NCBI RefSeq assembly: GCF_900104535.1
Contig: NZ_LT629710.1
Location: 4,065,501 to 4,129,500 of the forward strand
Length of the DNA: 64,000 nt
Direction of reading: 5' to 3'
Source: Nakamurella panacisegetis
GTDB lineage: Bacteria > Actinomycetota > Actinomycetes > Mycobacteriales > Nakamurellaceae
Under the pieces are notes generated by a model, which worked only from the letters and a program-made list of their open reading frames with translations, did no database searches and had not been told where the DNA came from. This document shows, piece after piece, positions 34,007 to 43,078 of this stretch; the first letter of the stretch is position 1; each line of letters begins with the position of its first letter. The translations under genes and the position numbers were made by a program.

Positions 34007-36909
34007 GCGGGCAGCGCGGACCGGAACGGGCGCGACGATCGCAACCGGACGACCCGACCGGCGACGAGTTCCGGCGAAACGAGCCGGGAGGCGTGGTCGT
34101 CGAGCCCGCGCCCGACGACCATGACGAGGCGGAGTCGCCGGCCGAGCGTTACGCCCGATCCCGCGACCGCGCGAGACATCCATACCTGACCGACTTCGCG
34201 GCCGGCCGGCCGTTCCGCCTCGACCCGTTCCAGGTGGACTCCTGCCGCGCCCTGGAAGAGGGCCGCGGAGTGCTGGTCTGCGCCCCGACCGGCGCCGGCA
34301 AGACCGTGGTCGGCGAGTTCGCCGTCTACCGGGCCCTGGCCACCGGCGGCAAATGCTTCTACACCACCCCGATCAAGGCCCTGTCCAACCAGAAGTTCTC
34401 CGATCTGGTCGCCGAGTACGGCGCCGACCGGGTCGGTCTGCTGACCGGCGACACCTCCATCAACTCGCACGCGGACGTCGTGGTGATGACCACCGAGGTC
34501 CTCCGCAACATGCTCTATGCGGAATCACCCGACCTGGACGGGTTGACGGCCGTGGTGATGGACGAGATCCACTACCTGGCCGACAAGTTCCGCGGTGCCG
34601 TCTGGGAAGAGGTGATCCTGCACCTGCCGACCGCGGTCCAGGTGGTCGGCCTGTCGGCCACCGTGTCCAACGCCGAGGAGTTCGGCGCCTGGCTGCAGAC
34701 CGTCCGCGGGCACACCACGGTGGTCGTCGACGAGCACCGTCCGGTGCCGCTGTGGCAGCACATGCTGGTCGGCCGCCGGTTGTACGACCTGTTCAGCACG
34801 TCCAGCGAGTCGTACGACCCGTCCCGCCCTGGAGCCCGGATCCGCATCGAACCCGCACTGGCCAGAGCCGTGTCGGACGCCGAAGCGCTGGCCGAACGGT
34901 TCGCCGGCGGCCGGAACCGGGACAACCGTGGCAACCGGGGCGGCCGGGCCGGATTCGGCGGAGCGCAGGGCGGTACGCGCTGGCGCCCGCCGTCCCGGGT
35001 CGACGTGATCGAACGGCTGGACGGGTCGGGGTTGCTGCCGGCCATCACGTTCATCTTCTCCCGCGCCGGTTGCGACGCCGCGGTGCAGCAGTGCGTCCGG
35101 TCCGGGATGCGCCTGACCAGCGAGAAGGAACGGGTCCAGATCCGCGCCATCGTCGACCGGCGGACGGCGGACCTGCCCGAGGCCGATCTGGCCGTCCTGG
35201 GTTACTGGGACTGGCGGGAGGCACTGGAACGCGGGATCGCGGCCCACCACGCCGGCATGCTGCCCGCGTTCAAGGAGACGGTGGAGGAACTGTTCGTGGC
35301 CGGGCTGGTCAAGGCCGTCTTCGCCACCGAGACCCTGGCCCTCGGCATCAACATGCCGGCCAAGACGGTCGTGCTGGAGAAACTGGTCAAGTACAACGGC
35401 GAGGGGCATGTCGACCTGACTCCGGGGGAGTACACCCAGCTCACCGGACGCGCCGGCCGGCGCGGGATCGACATCGAGGGCCACGCCGTCGTGCTCTGGT
35501 CACCCGGGATGGACCCCCACGTGGTCGGCGGGCTGGCCTCCAAACGGACCTATCCGCTGCGGTCCTCGTTCCGCCCGAGCTACAACATGGCGGTCAACCT
35601 CACCGATCGGATGGGCCGGGTGGCGGCCAAGGAACTGCTGGAGCAGTCCTTCGCCCAGTTCCAGGCCGACTCCGCCGTGGTCGGGCTGGTCCGGCAGGTC
35701 AAGCGGGACGATGAGGCGATCCGGTCGCACTTCAAGGCGATGACCTGTCACCTGGGCGACGTGGCCGAGTACCTGGACCTGCTGAACGAACTCAACGCGC
35801 ACGAGAAGACCCAGGCCAAGGCGGGTGCGGCGCGCCGTCGCGACGCGACCACCAACGACCTGATGTCACTCAAGCGAGGCGACGTGATCGCCATTCCGTC
35901 CGGCCGACGCGCGGGTCTGGCCGTCGTCCTCGACCCCGGCGTCGGCGCCGACGACGTCGTGCGGCCTCTGGTCATCACCGCCGGACGGTGGGCCGGCCGG
36001 CTGACCGCGGCCGACTTCCGGGGGTCGGTCCCGCCGCTGGGCCGGATCAAGCTGGACAAGTTCGTCGACCACCGGTCGCCCGCAGTGCGGCGGGACGTCG
36101 CCTCGGCGATCGGTGCCGCCTCGACCGGCGGGCGCCTGTCCGCCGGGGACAACACGCCTCGTCCGCTCGGCGACGACATCGACCTGGTGGCCCTGCGGAA
36201 GGCGGTGCGGTCCCACCCGGTGCACGGATGCGCCGATCGGGACAACCATCTGCAGTGGGCGCGGCGATGGTTGCGGCTGCGCACCGAGAACGCCGCCCTG
36301 GAGTCGAGAGTGGCGGGTTCCCGGAACTCCCTCGGAGATGCCCTCGACCGGATTCTGGCGCTGCTCGACCGCCGGGGCTACGTCACGGGCGACGAGCTGA
36401 CCGATGCCGGCCGGATGCTGTCGCGGATCTGGTCCGAGAGCGACCTGGTCGTCGCCGAGTGCCTGCAACGCGGCGTCTGGAACCATCTCGGGCCGGCCGA
36501 CCTGGCCGCGGTGGTGTCGGTGTTGGTGTTCGAAGCGCGACGGGAAGGCGTTGGAGCGCCGCGACTTCCGGGGGGTGCCGCCTCCGACGCGGTGAGTGCG
36601 ACCACCCGGATCTGGACCGAGATCAGTGCCGACGAGGCGGCGGCGGGGCTGCCCGCCACTCGCAACCCGGACGCCGGTTTCGCGGCGGCGGTCGGTGCCT
36701 GGGCGCGCGGCGAGACGCTGACCGACGCCCTCGAGGTGGCCAACGCCACCGGGACCGACATGTCGGCCGGAGACTTCGTCCGCTGGTGCCGACAGGTGAT
36801 CGACCTGCTCGATCAGGTCAGGACGGTGGCCGATCCGCCCCTGGCCGGCACCGCCCGGGCCGCGCTGACCGCCCTGCGCCGGGGAGTGGTCGCCCTGGGT
36901 GCGGTGTGA
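34003..36909 (+). CDS. helY: HelY-like Ski2/Mtr4-type DExH RNA helicase
   Basis: The 968-aa protein is an ATP-dependent helicase of the Ski2-like group, conserved in actinobacteria next to tatC. After about 60 charged residues come Walker A CAPTGAGKTVVGEFA, TTPIKALSNQK, the DExH box VVMDEIHYLAD, motif III GLSATVSN, and in the second RecA domain FIFSRAGCDAAV, AAHHAGMLPAFKE, ATETLALGINMPAKT and motif VI QLTGRAGRRGIDIEG. The C-terminal half matches the helical DSHCT region of Mtr4/Ski2, which suggests a role in RNA turnover. GTG 34003 overlaps the tatC stop. Its natural RNA substrate is not known. Confidence 0.92.
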   Translation: MSGQRGPERARRSQPDDPTGDEFRRNEPGGVVVEPAPDDHDEAESPAERYARSRDRARHPYLTDFAAGRPFRLDPFQVDSCRALEEGRGVLVCAPTGAGKTVVGEFAVYRALATGGKCFYTTPIKALSNQKFSDLVAEYGADRVGLLTGDTSINSHADVVVMTTEVLRNMLYAESPDLDGLTAVVMDEIHYLADKFRGAVWEEVILHLPTAVQVVGLSATVSNAEEFGAWLQTVRGHTTVVVDEHRPVPLWQHMLVGRRLYDLFSTSSESYDPSRPGARIRIEPALARAVSDAEALAERFAGGRNRDNRGNRGGRAGFGGAQGGTRWRPPSRVDVIERLDGSGLLPAITFIFSRAGCDAAVQQCVRSGMRLTSEKERVQIRAIVDRRTADLPEADLAVLGYWDWREALERGIAAHHAGMLPAFKETVEELFVAGLVKAVFATETLALGINMPAKTVVLEKLVKYNGEGHVDLTPGEYTQLTGRAGRRGIDIEGHAVVLWSPGMDPHVVGGLASKRTYPLRSSFRPSYNMAVNLTDRMGRVAAKELLEQSFAQFQADSAVVGLVRQVKRDDEAIRSHFKAMTCHLGDVAEYLDLLNELNAHEKTQAKAGAARRRDATTNDLMSLKRGDVIAIPSGRRAGLAVVLDPGVGADDVVRPLVITAGRWAGRLTAADFRGSVPPLGRIKLDKFVDHRSPAVRRDVASAIGAASTGGRLSAGDNTPRPLGDDIDLVALRKAVRSHPVHGCADRDNHLQWARRWLRLRTENAALESRVAGSRNSLGDALDRILALLDRRGYVTGDELTDAGRMLSRIWSESDLVVAECLQRGVWNHLGPADLAAVVSVLVFEARREGVGAPRLPGGAASDAVSATTRIWTEISADEAAAGLPATRNPDAGFAAAVGAWARGETLTDALEVANATGTDMSAGDFVRWCRQVIDLLDQVRTVADPPLAGTARAALTALRRGVVALGAV

Positions 36910-37090
36910 TGCCACGGCGGGTATCACCAAGCGCCTGACAGCGATCACGCCAGCCGGTACGTTCCTGATGTCATAGGGCGCACCAGATTTTTCGGCCGTT
37001 CGCGGCCCGGTCCATGTCAGCGGGCCTCGGCCGTGGTTGGATCACCGGTGTGACGTCGAGTTTGCGTGAACTGTTTACAGGAGGCAAGGC

Positions 37091-38056
37091 ATGAGCTCGC
37101 CATACGGTCCGTCGGGCCAGCAGGATCCCGCGCAGGGCTGGCCGGGGTACGGGCAGCAGCCACCGGCGGGTCCGCCGGCGTCTCCGGACAGTGGCGCGCA
37201 GCCGGCGCAGTACGGGCAGCCGGGGTATCCGGCGCCGGGTGGCGCCCAGGGGAATGAGCAACCGCCGACCTACGGCCAACCGCCGAGCTACGGACAGCCG
37301 CCGACCTACGGCCAGCCGGCCTACGGGCAACCGCCCGCCGAGCCGACGCCGAACTACGGACAGCCTCAGACCTATGGCCAGCCCGCCTACGGGCAGCAGC
37401 CCGGCTACGGCCAGCCGACCGGAGCACCGAGTGGGGCTCAGCCGGCGTACGGGCAGCCGGCCGATTACGGCCAGCCCGCCCAGCCGGCGTACGGACAGCC
37501 CGGTAGCTACGGCAACGCCCCGACCTACGGTGCCCCGCCCTCGTACGACCAGCCGGGCTATGGCCAGCCGGCCGGTGCTCCGACCTACGGGGGGACTCAG
37601 GAGTACGGCCAGCCGGGGGCCTACGGCCAGCCGGGCGGCTTCGGACAACCGGCCGGGTACAACCAGCCGGGCGGCTTCGGCCAGCCCGGTGGGTACGGCC
37701 AGCCGAGCAGCTCCGCGCCGGCCAAGAAGTCGAACCGCGGTCTGATGATCGGCGTCGGCGCCGCGGTCGTGGTGCTGGCCATCGCCGCGGTCGTGCTGTT
37801 CCTGTACCCGGGTGTGCTGAACAAGAAGGTCTTCGACCACACGAAGGTCGAGGCTGACATCACCAAGATCCTGACGTCGGCTCCGCCGGCCGGATACGGC
37901 ATGACCGGCGTCACCGGTGTGTCCTGCCCGTCCGACGTGAAGGTGACCGTTGGCGCCACGTTCACCTGCACGGCGACGATCAACGGCACCACGAAGTCGA
38001 TCCAGAACACCATCCAGGACTCGAGCGGGAAGTACCAGGTCGGCGTCCCCAACTGA
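37091..38056 (+). CDS. Membrane-anchored DUF4333-type protein with YGQP repeats
   Basis: The 321-aa protein starts with about 215 residues of low-complexity sequence, with fifteen exact YGQP tetrapeptides by my count, which should be disordered and cytoplasmic. A single membrane helix follows ([21 protein letters not shown]), then a small extracellular domain of about 85 residues with [20 protein letters not shown]; the two Cys probably form a disulphide. This C-terminal part resembles DUF4333, common in actinobacterial envelope proteins of unknown function. The start is ATG 37091, with AGGAGG eight bases upstream. The gene is monocistronic and ends at a strong hairpin terminator. Confidence 0.75.
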   Translation: MSSPYGPSGQQDPAQGWPGYGQQPPAGPPASPDSGAQPAQYGQPGYPAPGGAQGNEQPPTYGQPPSYGQPPTYGQPAYGQPPAEPTPNYGQPQTYGQPAYGQQPGYGQPTGAPSGAQPAYGQPADYGQPAQPAYGQPGSYGNAPTYGAPPSYDQPGYGQPAGAPTYGGTQEYGQPGAYGQPGGFGQPAGYNQPGGFGQPGGYGQPSSSAPAKKSNRGLMIGVGAAVVVLAIAAVVLFLYPGVLNKKVFDHTKVEADITKILTSAPPAGYGMTGVTGVSCPSDVKVTVGATFTCTATINGTTKSIQNTIQDSSGKYQVGVPN

Positions 38057-38074
38057 CCCCGCGCCCGACCTCCG

Positions 38075-38104
38075 ACGGCCCCACGCCAGACGGCGTGGGG
38101 CCGT
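38075..38104. terminator. 13-bp-stem bidirectional terminator
   Basis: ACGGCCCCACGCC pairs perfectly with GGCGTGGGGCCGT around the loop AGAC. It lies between the convergent DUF4333-type gene and the 5'-3' exonuclease gene and can end both transcripts. Confidence 0.8.
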
Positions 38105-38121
38105 TCGTCGTTCGGCGGTGT

Positions 38122-39069
38122 CTACGCCCGCCCGAGGGCGTCGATCAGCCGGGCCACCGGTGAATGGAGGCCGTATTGCTCGGCCAGCTCCACCAGCCGG
38201 TCTGGATCGACCGGGGTACCGGGCAGGCGCCCGTCACCGGACGGGGTGATCGTGACGCCGGCGTCGGTGGCCACCCGGACCACCTTCGGGGCCACCCGCA
38301 GGTAGGCCAGGGCCGGGGTGAGCTTGGCCCGCTGGGAGGGCGTCATCGACGACGAGGGGTCGACGAGCGCCGCGACCAGTGACTCGATGGAGCCGAATGA
38401 GTTGACGAGACCGGCGGCCGTCTTGTCGCCCACCCCGGGCACGCCCGGCAGCCCGTCGGAGGGGTCTCCGCGGAGCGCGGCGAAGTCGGGGTACCGCCCG
38501 GCCGGAATCCCGTGTTTGGCGGCCACGCCGGCGGTGTCGAGCACCTGCACCTTGCTCATGCCGGCCCCGATGTACCGCACCCGCACCGGAGTCGGTTCGT
38601 CACGGGCCAACTGGAACAGGTCCCGGTCGCCGGTGACGACTTCGACCGGGTCACGGCGTTCGCGGGCGGCCAGAGTGCCGATGACGTCGTCGGCCTCGAA
38701 ACCGGGCGCCCCGGCGATGGCGATACCGACCGCGGACAGCACCTCGAGCAACACCGGGATCTGCGGAGCCAGCTCGTCCGGTACCTGCTCGACGGCGGTC
38801 CCACCGTCTAGCAGAGGTTGAGAGTTGTCCGATTCGGCCACTCGGTGGGTCTTGTAGGTGGGAATCAGCTCCACCCGCCAGGCCGGTCGCCAGTCCAGGT
38901 CGAGGCAGGCGACGACCCTGGTCGGTCGGCCGTCCAGGATCACCCGCCGCACGATGTCCAGGGTCCCCCGGATGGCGTTGACCGGACGCCCGTCCGGACC
39001 GACCGTCGATGCCGGCACCCCGTGGAACGCCCGGAAGTAGATGCCCGCCAAGTCCAACAGTTGCAGCAT
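38122..39069 (-). CDS. 5'-3' exonuclease (Pol I-type FEN family)
   Basis: The 315-aa product matches the stand-alone 5'-3' exonucleases related to the N-terminal domain of DNA polymerase I, which remove RNA primers or flaps. The metal-binding acidic residues are seen in LLDLAGIYFRAFHG (Asp), CLDLDWRPAWR, PGFEADDVIGTLA and VTGDRDLFQLA. The helix-3-turn-helix DNA-binding motif follows as LPGVPGVGDKTAAGLV. The start is taken as ATG 39069 (MLQLLDLAG), which matches the family beginning; a GTG 30 bases upstream is possible. It is divergent from the M24 peptidase gene and ends at a shared terminator. Confidence 0.9.
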   Translation of the reverse strand: MLQLLDLAGIYFRAFHGVPASTVGPDGRPVNAIRGTLDIVRRVILDGRPTRVVACLDLDWRPAWRVELIPTYKTHRVAESDNSQPLLDGGTAVEQVPDELAPQIPVLLEVLSAVGIAIAGAPGFEADDVIGTLAARERRDPVEVVTGDRDLFQLARDEPTPVRVRYIGAGMSKVQVLDTAGVAAKHGIPAGRYPDFAALRGDPSDGLPGVPGVGDKTAAGLVNSFGSIESLVAALVDPSSSMTPSQRAKLTPALAYLRVAPKVVRVATDAGVTITPSGDGRLPGTPVDPDRLVELAEQYGLHSPVARLIDALGRA

Positions 39070-39174
39070 GTCCGGGGACGTTACCGGCCCGTGGGTCACC
39101 TCGCGGCCGGAGGAACGACCCATCCCGGTGGATCCGGGGGGACGGTCGGGGTGACCACGGCAATAAGTCCGTCC

Positions 39175-39186
39175 AACCGGCCGGTT
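39175..39186. promoter_or_regulatory. 12-bp palindrome overlapping the M24/AsnC promoter
   Basis: AACCGGCCGGTT is a perfect palindrome whose last base is the first base of the -10 element TAAGCT. The AsnC-type regulator gene is second in this operon, so an autoregulatory operator is plausible. Confidence 0.35.
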
Positions 39187-39191
39187 AAGCT
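39186..39191 (+). promoter_or_regulatory. -10 element TAAGCT for the leaderless M24 peptidase gene
   Basis: TAAGCT is followed by seven bases and the ATG at 39199. No ribosome site is seen, so the transcript is probably leaderless. Confidence 0.6.
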
Positions 39192-39198
39192 GCCGATC

Positions 39199-40356
39199 AT
39201 GTCCGCCGATTCGGTTCCCGCAGGAATTCCCACCGCTGGGGGAGAGTCGGCCTTCGCCGATCGCCTGACCCGCCTCGGCGCCCAGGCCGCGAAGGCCGGA
39301 GCCGACGTGGTGATCATCTCGCCCGGGGCCGATCTGGCCTATTTCGCCGGCCACTCGGTGCCCTCGCACGAACGCCTGACGGCGCTGGTCGTTCCGGTCG
39401 AGGGTGATCCGCAGATGGTGGTTCCGGCCCTGGAGCGGCCCGGTTGGACCGGCAGCCCGATCGAGCATCTCGGGGTTCCGTTCAGCACCTGGACCGACGG
39501 CATGGATCCGTACCAGGTGCTCGTCGCGCTACTTCCGGCCGGCGCCCGGGTACTGGCCGTCGACTACCACATGCCCGCGGTCCATGCCCTCGGGATCTCC
39601 TGGGCCGTACCGGGTTCGGAGCTGACCCTGGCCGGCGAGGCGATCGGCGAGCTACGCATGCGCAAGGAGGAGGACGAGATCGCGGCCCTGGCCGAGGTCG
39701 GTGCCGCCATCGACCGGGTCCACGGACGCGTCGGCGAGTTCCTCCGCGCCGGCCGCACCGAGGCCGAGGTGGCGGCCGACATCGCCGCGGCCATCGTGGA
39801 GGAGGGCCACACGCAGGCCGAGTTCGTCATCGTGGCGTCCGGGGTGAACGGGGCCAGCCCACACCACGAGGCGTCCGAAAAGGTGATCGAGCCGGGTGAC
39901 CCGGTGGTCGTCGACATCGGCGGCCCGAACCGGACCGGGTACTACTCCGACTGCACCCGGACCTACCGCGTCGCCGGTCCGTCGAGCGATCCGGACGTCG
40001 AGGAGATCTACGAGATCGTCCGCCGAGCCCAACAGGCCGGCATCGACGCCGTCCGCCCTGGGGTCTCGGCGGAATCGATCGACCGGGCCTCCCGCGCCGT
40101 GATCGAGGCGGCCGGGTACGGCCAGTACTTCATCACCCGCACCGGCCACGGCATCGGCCTGGAGGTGCACGAGCACCCGTACATGGTCTCCGGCAACACC
40201 TTGCCGCTCGAGGTCGGCATGGCGTTCTCGATCGAGCCGGGGATCTATCTACCGGGTCGATTCGGCGTGCGCATCGAGGACGTCGTGGTCGTCGGTGCAG
40301 ACGGGGCCATCCTGATGAACCGGGCCGACAAAGCCCTGCGGACCGTGGGGGGATGA
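39199..40356 (+). CDS. M24 family Xaa-Pro peptidase
   Basis: The 385-aa protein has a creatinase-like N-terminal domain (about residues 15-150) and a pita-bread metallopeptidase domain. The five metal ligands of M24 enzymes are all visible: two Asp in VVVDIGGPNRTGYYSDCTRTY, His in RTGHGIGLEVHEHPY, Glu in FSIEPGIYLPG and Glu in GVRIEDVVVV. It should therefore be an active aminopeptidase P or prolidase-type enzyme that cleaves Xaa-Pro peptides. The frame opens at 38818, but ATG 39199 is supported by a leaderless -10. Its stop overlaps the AsnC-type regulator gene (ATGA), and a prolyl oligopeptidase follows, so the region looks devoted to proline-containing peptides. Confidence 0.92.
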   Translation: MSADSVPAGIPTAGGESAFADRLTRLGAQAAKAGADVVIISPGADLAYFAGHSVPSHERLTALVVPVEGDPQMVVPALERPGWTGSPIEHLGVPFSTWTDGMDPYQVLVALLPAGARVLAVDYHMPAVHALGISWAVPGSELTLAGEAIGELRMRKEEDEIAALAEVGAAIDRVHGRVGEFLRAGRTEAEVAADIAAAIVEEGHTQAEFVIVASGVNGASPHHEASEKVIEPGDPVVVDIGGPNRTGYYSDCTRTYRVAGPSSDPDVEEIYEIVRRAQQAGIDAVRPGVSAESIDRASRAVIEAAGYGQYFITRTGHGIGLEVHEHPYMVSGNTLPLEVGMAFSIEPGIYLPGRFGVRIEDVVVVGADGAILMNRADKALRTVGG

Positions 40357-40847
40357 GCGGCATGCTCGAGGACATCGACGCCCGGATTGCCGCGGTCCTC
40401 GCGGCCGACGGCCGCTGCTCCTACACCGAACTGGCCGACAAGGTCGGGCTGTCGGTGTCGGCCGTGCACCAGCGGGTACGCCGGCTGGAACAACGGGGCG
40501 TGATCCGCGGCTACGCGGCGAGGATCGACGGTGAACAGATCGGCCTGCCGCTGACCGCCTTCGTCTCGCTGACCCCGATCGATCCGGCCGAACCGGACGA
40601 CTACCCGCAGCGCCTGCTCCCGCTGCCGCAGATCGAGGCCTGCTACTCGGTGGCCGGGGTCGAGTCCTACATCGTCAAGGTACGGGTGGCGTCGCCGTCC
40701 GCTCTTGAGGCCCTGCTGGCCCAGATCCGGGCCACGGCGAACGTGTCGACCCGCACCACGGTGGTGCTGTCCACCCCGTTCGAGGACCGCCCGATCACGG
40801 TCGGCGGTGCGACCCCCGAGTCGACGACGCGGGCCGAGCACACCTGA
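40353..40847 (+). CDS. Lrp/AsnC-family transcriptional regulator
   Basis: The 164-aa protein has an N-terminal helix-turn-helix (LEDIDARIAAVLAADGRCSY, TELADKVGLSVSAVHQRVRR) and a C-terminal RAM/ActR ligand-binding domain (LPLTAFVSLTPIDP; IEACYSVAGVESYIVKVRVA). These regulators bind amino acids and control amino-acid or peptide metabolism. The ATG at 40353 overlaps the M24 stop; an ATG nine bases later is also possible. Co-transcription with the M24 peptidase and the prolyl oligopeptidase 38 bp downstream suggests that it responds to an amino acid from peptide breakdown (inference). Confidence 0.92.
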   Translation: MSGMLEDIDARIAAVLAADGRCSYTELADKVGLSVSAVHQRVRRLEQRGVIRGYAARIDGEQIGLPLTAFVSLTPIDPAEPDDYPQRLLPLPQIEACYSVAGVESYIVKVRVASPSALEALLAQIRATANVSTRTTVVLSTPFEDRPITVGGATPESTTRAEHT

Positions 40848-40885
40848 CGCACCGTCGCGACGGCCGGGCGTGATCTGATCGAGCC

Positions 40886-43000
40886 ATGCCCGATCATGCT
40901 CTGACCTACCCCCATACCGACCGCGACGACACGAGCGACGTACTGCACGGCATCACGGTCGCCGACCCTTATCGGTATCTGGAGGATCCGGATGCCCCCC
41001 GCACGGTGGCTTTCGTCGACGCCCAGAACGCGCTGTCCCGGCCGTATCTCGCGACGCTGCCGGCCCAGGCCGCATTCGCCTCCCACATGACGAACCTGCT
41101 GACCGCGCCCCGTTTCGGCGTGCCCTGGCGTCGCGGTGACCACTACTTCATGATCGCCAATCCGGGCCACCTGGACCAGGATCAGGTGTTCGCGTCCACG
41201 TCCCTGGACGAACTGAGCGTGGGGAACGGCCACCTGCTGATCGACCCGAACACCTGGAGCGCCGACGGCACCGCCGCTCTGACCGGCCTCCAGGTGAGCG
41301 ACGACGGCACCCTCGCCGGGTACACCCGCTCCGACGCCGGATCCGACTGGAAGACGATCGCGCTGGTTGACGTCATCTCCGGCACCGAACGGCCGGACCG
41401 GCTCGACGGCGCGAAGTGGCTCGACCCGATCTGGATGCCCGACGGCGCCTCGTTCCTGTACTGGCACTACCCGGAGGTCTCGGTGCCGTCCGACGACGCC
41501 ACCGACTCCGGGGCCTACACGGACGAGACCGGGGTCGGGCAACTGGCCCTGCACCGGCTCGGGCAGCCCCAGGCCGACGACGAGGTGATCTGGTCGAGGC
41601 CAGAGGCCAAGGAGTGGATGGTCGGCCCGTGGGTCAGCGACGACGGGCGCTGGCTGGTGCTCACCGCTTCGCCCGGCACCGACTCCCGGACCACGATCAC
41701 GGTCCGGCGGATCGAGACCGATGCCGATGGCCGCAGCCGGGTGCGTCCGGATGAGACGCCGGTGGTCGCGGAGCTGGCCGACGCCCACTCGGTGGTCGGG
41801 GCCGACGGCGACGTGCTCTACCTGCGGACCGAGCGTCACGCGCCGGCCGGCCGTCTGGTCGCCGTCGATCTGGAGCACCCGGACGCGCCCTGGCGGACGA
41901 TTCTGAGCGGCACGCCGGACCGGATCCTGTCCGACGTGGCCATGGCCCGTGACACCTTCGTCACCGTCTGGTCGGTGGACACCGCGTCCCGACTCGAGAT
42001 CACCGACCGCCGCGGCGTCGTCGTGGCCGCCCCCGAGCTGGGGGATCTGGTGTCCTTCACCGCGCTCCGATCCCGGGCGTCGGACACGGAGATCTTCGTC
42101 GGCACCACCGGTTTCGACCACCGGGCCCGGAACTACCGGATCACCACCGACGGCGTCGTCACCGAGTTGCCGCGCCCGGCCGGAGCGGTCGTGCTGCCCG
42201 AGGTGACCGCCGAGCGCCGCACGGCGCCGTCGTCCGACGGAACGCCGGTACCGATGAGCGTCGTCCGGCGGGCCGACCTGCCGCCCGGACCCCACCCGAC
42301 CCTGTTGTACGGGTACGGCGGATTCGACATCGCGGTGCCACCCAGCTTCTCGGCCCTGTTCGCCGGGTGGATCGCCGCGGGCGGCGTGCTGGTGGTGGCG
42401 AACCTGCGGGGCGGGGGAGAGTTCGGCACCGCCTGGCACGAGGCCGGCATGCGGCAGCACAAGCAGCGGGTCTTCGACGACCTGTACGGGTGCGCCGAGG
42501 CCCTGATCGCCGACGGCACCACCAGTGCCGCCCAGCTGGCGGTGCACGGTCGCAGCAACGGGGGCCTGCTGGTCGGCGCGGCCATCACGCAACGGCCGGA
42601 ACTGTTCGCCGCGGCGCTGCCCACGGTCGGGGTGATGGACATGCTGCGCTTCCACCGGTTCACCATCGGCTGGGCCTGGACCAGCGAGTACGGCAGCCCC
42701 GACCGTGCGGAGGACTTCCCGGTGCTGCACGCCTACTCGCCCCTGCACGCGCTCCGGGAGGGTGTCCGCTATCCGCCGACGCTCATCAGCACCGGCGACC
42801 ACGACGACCGCGTGGTGCCCGCCCACTCGCTGAAATTCGGGGCGCAGATGCAGTTCTGCCAGGCCGGCCCGGGTCCGGTGCTGATGCGGATCGACACCCG
42901 GGCCGGGCACGGCGTGGGCAAGCCGGCCCGGGCGCTGGCCCAGGAGTACGCCGATCAGCTCGCCTTCGCCGCGCGGTGGACCGGGCTGAGGTCGGACTGA
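40886..43000 (+). CDS. Prolyl oligopeptidase family (S9A) serine peptidase
   Basis: The 704-aa protein is the usual length for prolyl oligopeptidase, which cuts short peptides after proline. The N-terminus DPYRYLEDPDAPRTVAFVDAQN is characteristic. A seven-bladed beta-propeller spans about residues 75-420, and the alpha/beta-hydrolase domain at the end carries Ser in GRSNGGLLVG, Asp in STGDHDDRVVP and His in RAGHGVGKP. No signal peptide is seen, so it is cytosolic. The start is ATG 40886, without a clear ribosome site. It follows the M24-AsnC pair on the same strand. Confidence 0.93.
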   Translation: MPDHALTYPHTDRDDTSDVLHGITVADPYRYLEDPDAPRTVAFVDAQNALSRPYLATLPAQAAFASHMTNLLTAPRFGVPWRRGDHYFMIANPGHLDQDQVFASTSLDELSVGNGHLLIDPNTWSADGTAALTGLQVSDDGTLAGYTRSDAGSDWKTIALVDVISGTERPDRLDGAKWLDPIWMPDGASFLYWHYPEVSVPSDDATDSGAYTDETGVGQLALHRLGQPQADDEVIWSRPEAKEWMVGPWVSDDGRWLVLTASPGTDSRTTITVRRIETDADGRSRVRPDETPVVAELADAHSVVGADGDVLYLRTERHAPAGRLVAVDLEHPDAPWRTILSGTPDRILSDVAMARDTFVTVWSVDTASRLEITDRRGVVVAAPELGDLVSFTALRSRASDTEIFVGTTGFDHRARNYRITTDGVVTELPRPAGAVVLPEVTAERRTAPSSDGTPVPMSVVRRADLPPGPHPTLLYGYGGFDIAVPPSFSALFAGWIAAGGVLVVANLRGGGEFGTAWHEAGMRQHKQRVFDDLYGCAEALIADGTTSAAQLAVHGRSNGGLLVGAAITQRPELFAAALPTVGVMDMLRFHRFTIGWAWTSEYGSPDRAEDFPVLHAYSPLHALREGVRYPPTLISTGDHDDRVVPAHSLKFGAQMQFCQAGPGPVLMRIDTRAGHGVGKPARALAQEYADQLAFAARWTGLRSD

Positions 43001-43026
43001 GGGTCATCGGGCCCGGCGGGCTTCGT

Positions 43027-43032
43027 TAGCAT
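43027..43032 (+). promoter_or_regulatory. -10 element TAGCAT driving a leaderless mini-ORF before the MFS gene
   Basis: TAGCAT, seven bases, then ATG 43040 of a 12-codon ORF. The geometry is identical to that before the kinase and dop genes. Confidence 0.55.
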
Positions 43033-43039
43033 GGGGAAA

Positions 43040-43078
43040 ATGTCCGAGATCCTGCTGACGAACGAGCCCCGACTGTGA
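43040..43078 (+). CDS. 12-codon leaderless leader peptide (MSEILLTNEPRL) overlapping the MFS start
   Basis: ATG 43040 reads MSEILLTNEPRL and its TGA (43076-43078) overlaps the exporter GTG at 43075 as GTGA. The exporter GTG has no clear Shine-Dalgarno. A short leader peptide before a multidrug exporter could act as a ribosome-stalling sensor of translation inhibitors; this is only a hypothesis. Confidence 0.45.
   Translation: MSEILLTNEPRL

Noticed and set aside
37260-37720. Regular short DNA repeats that could look like a CRISPR or satellite array
   Set aside because: They encode in-frame YGQP units in a gene with ribosome site, membrane helix and extracellular domain; unit length varies and there are no spacers.
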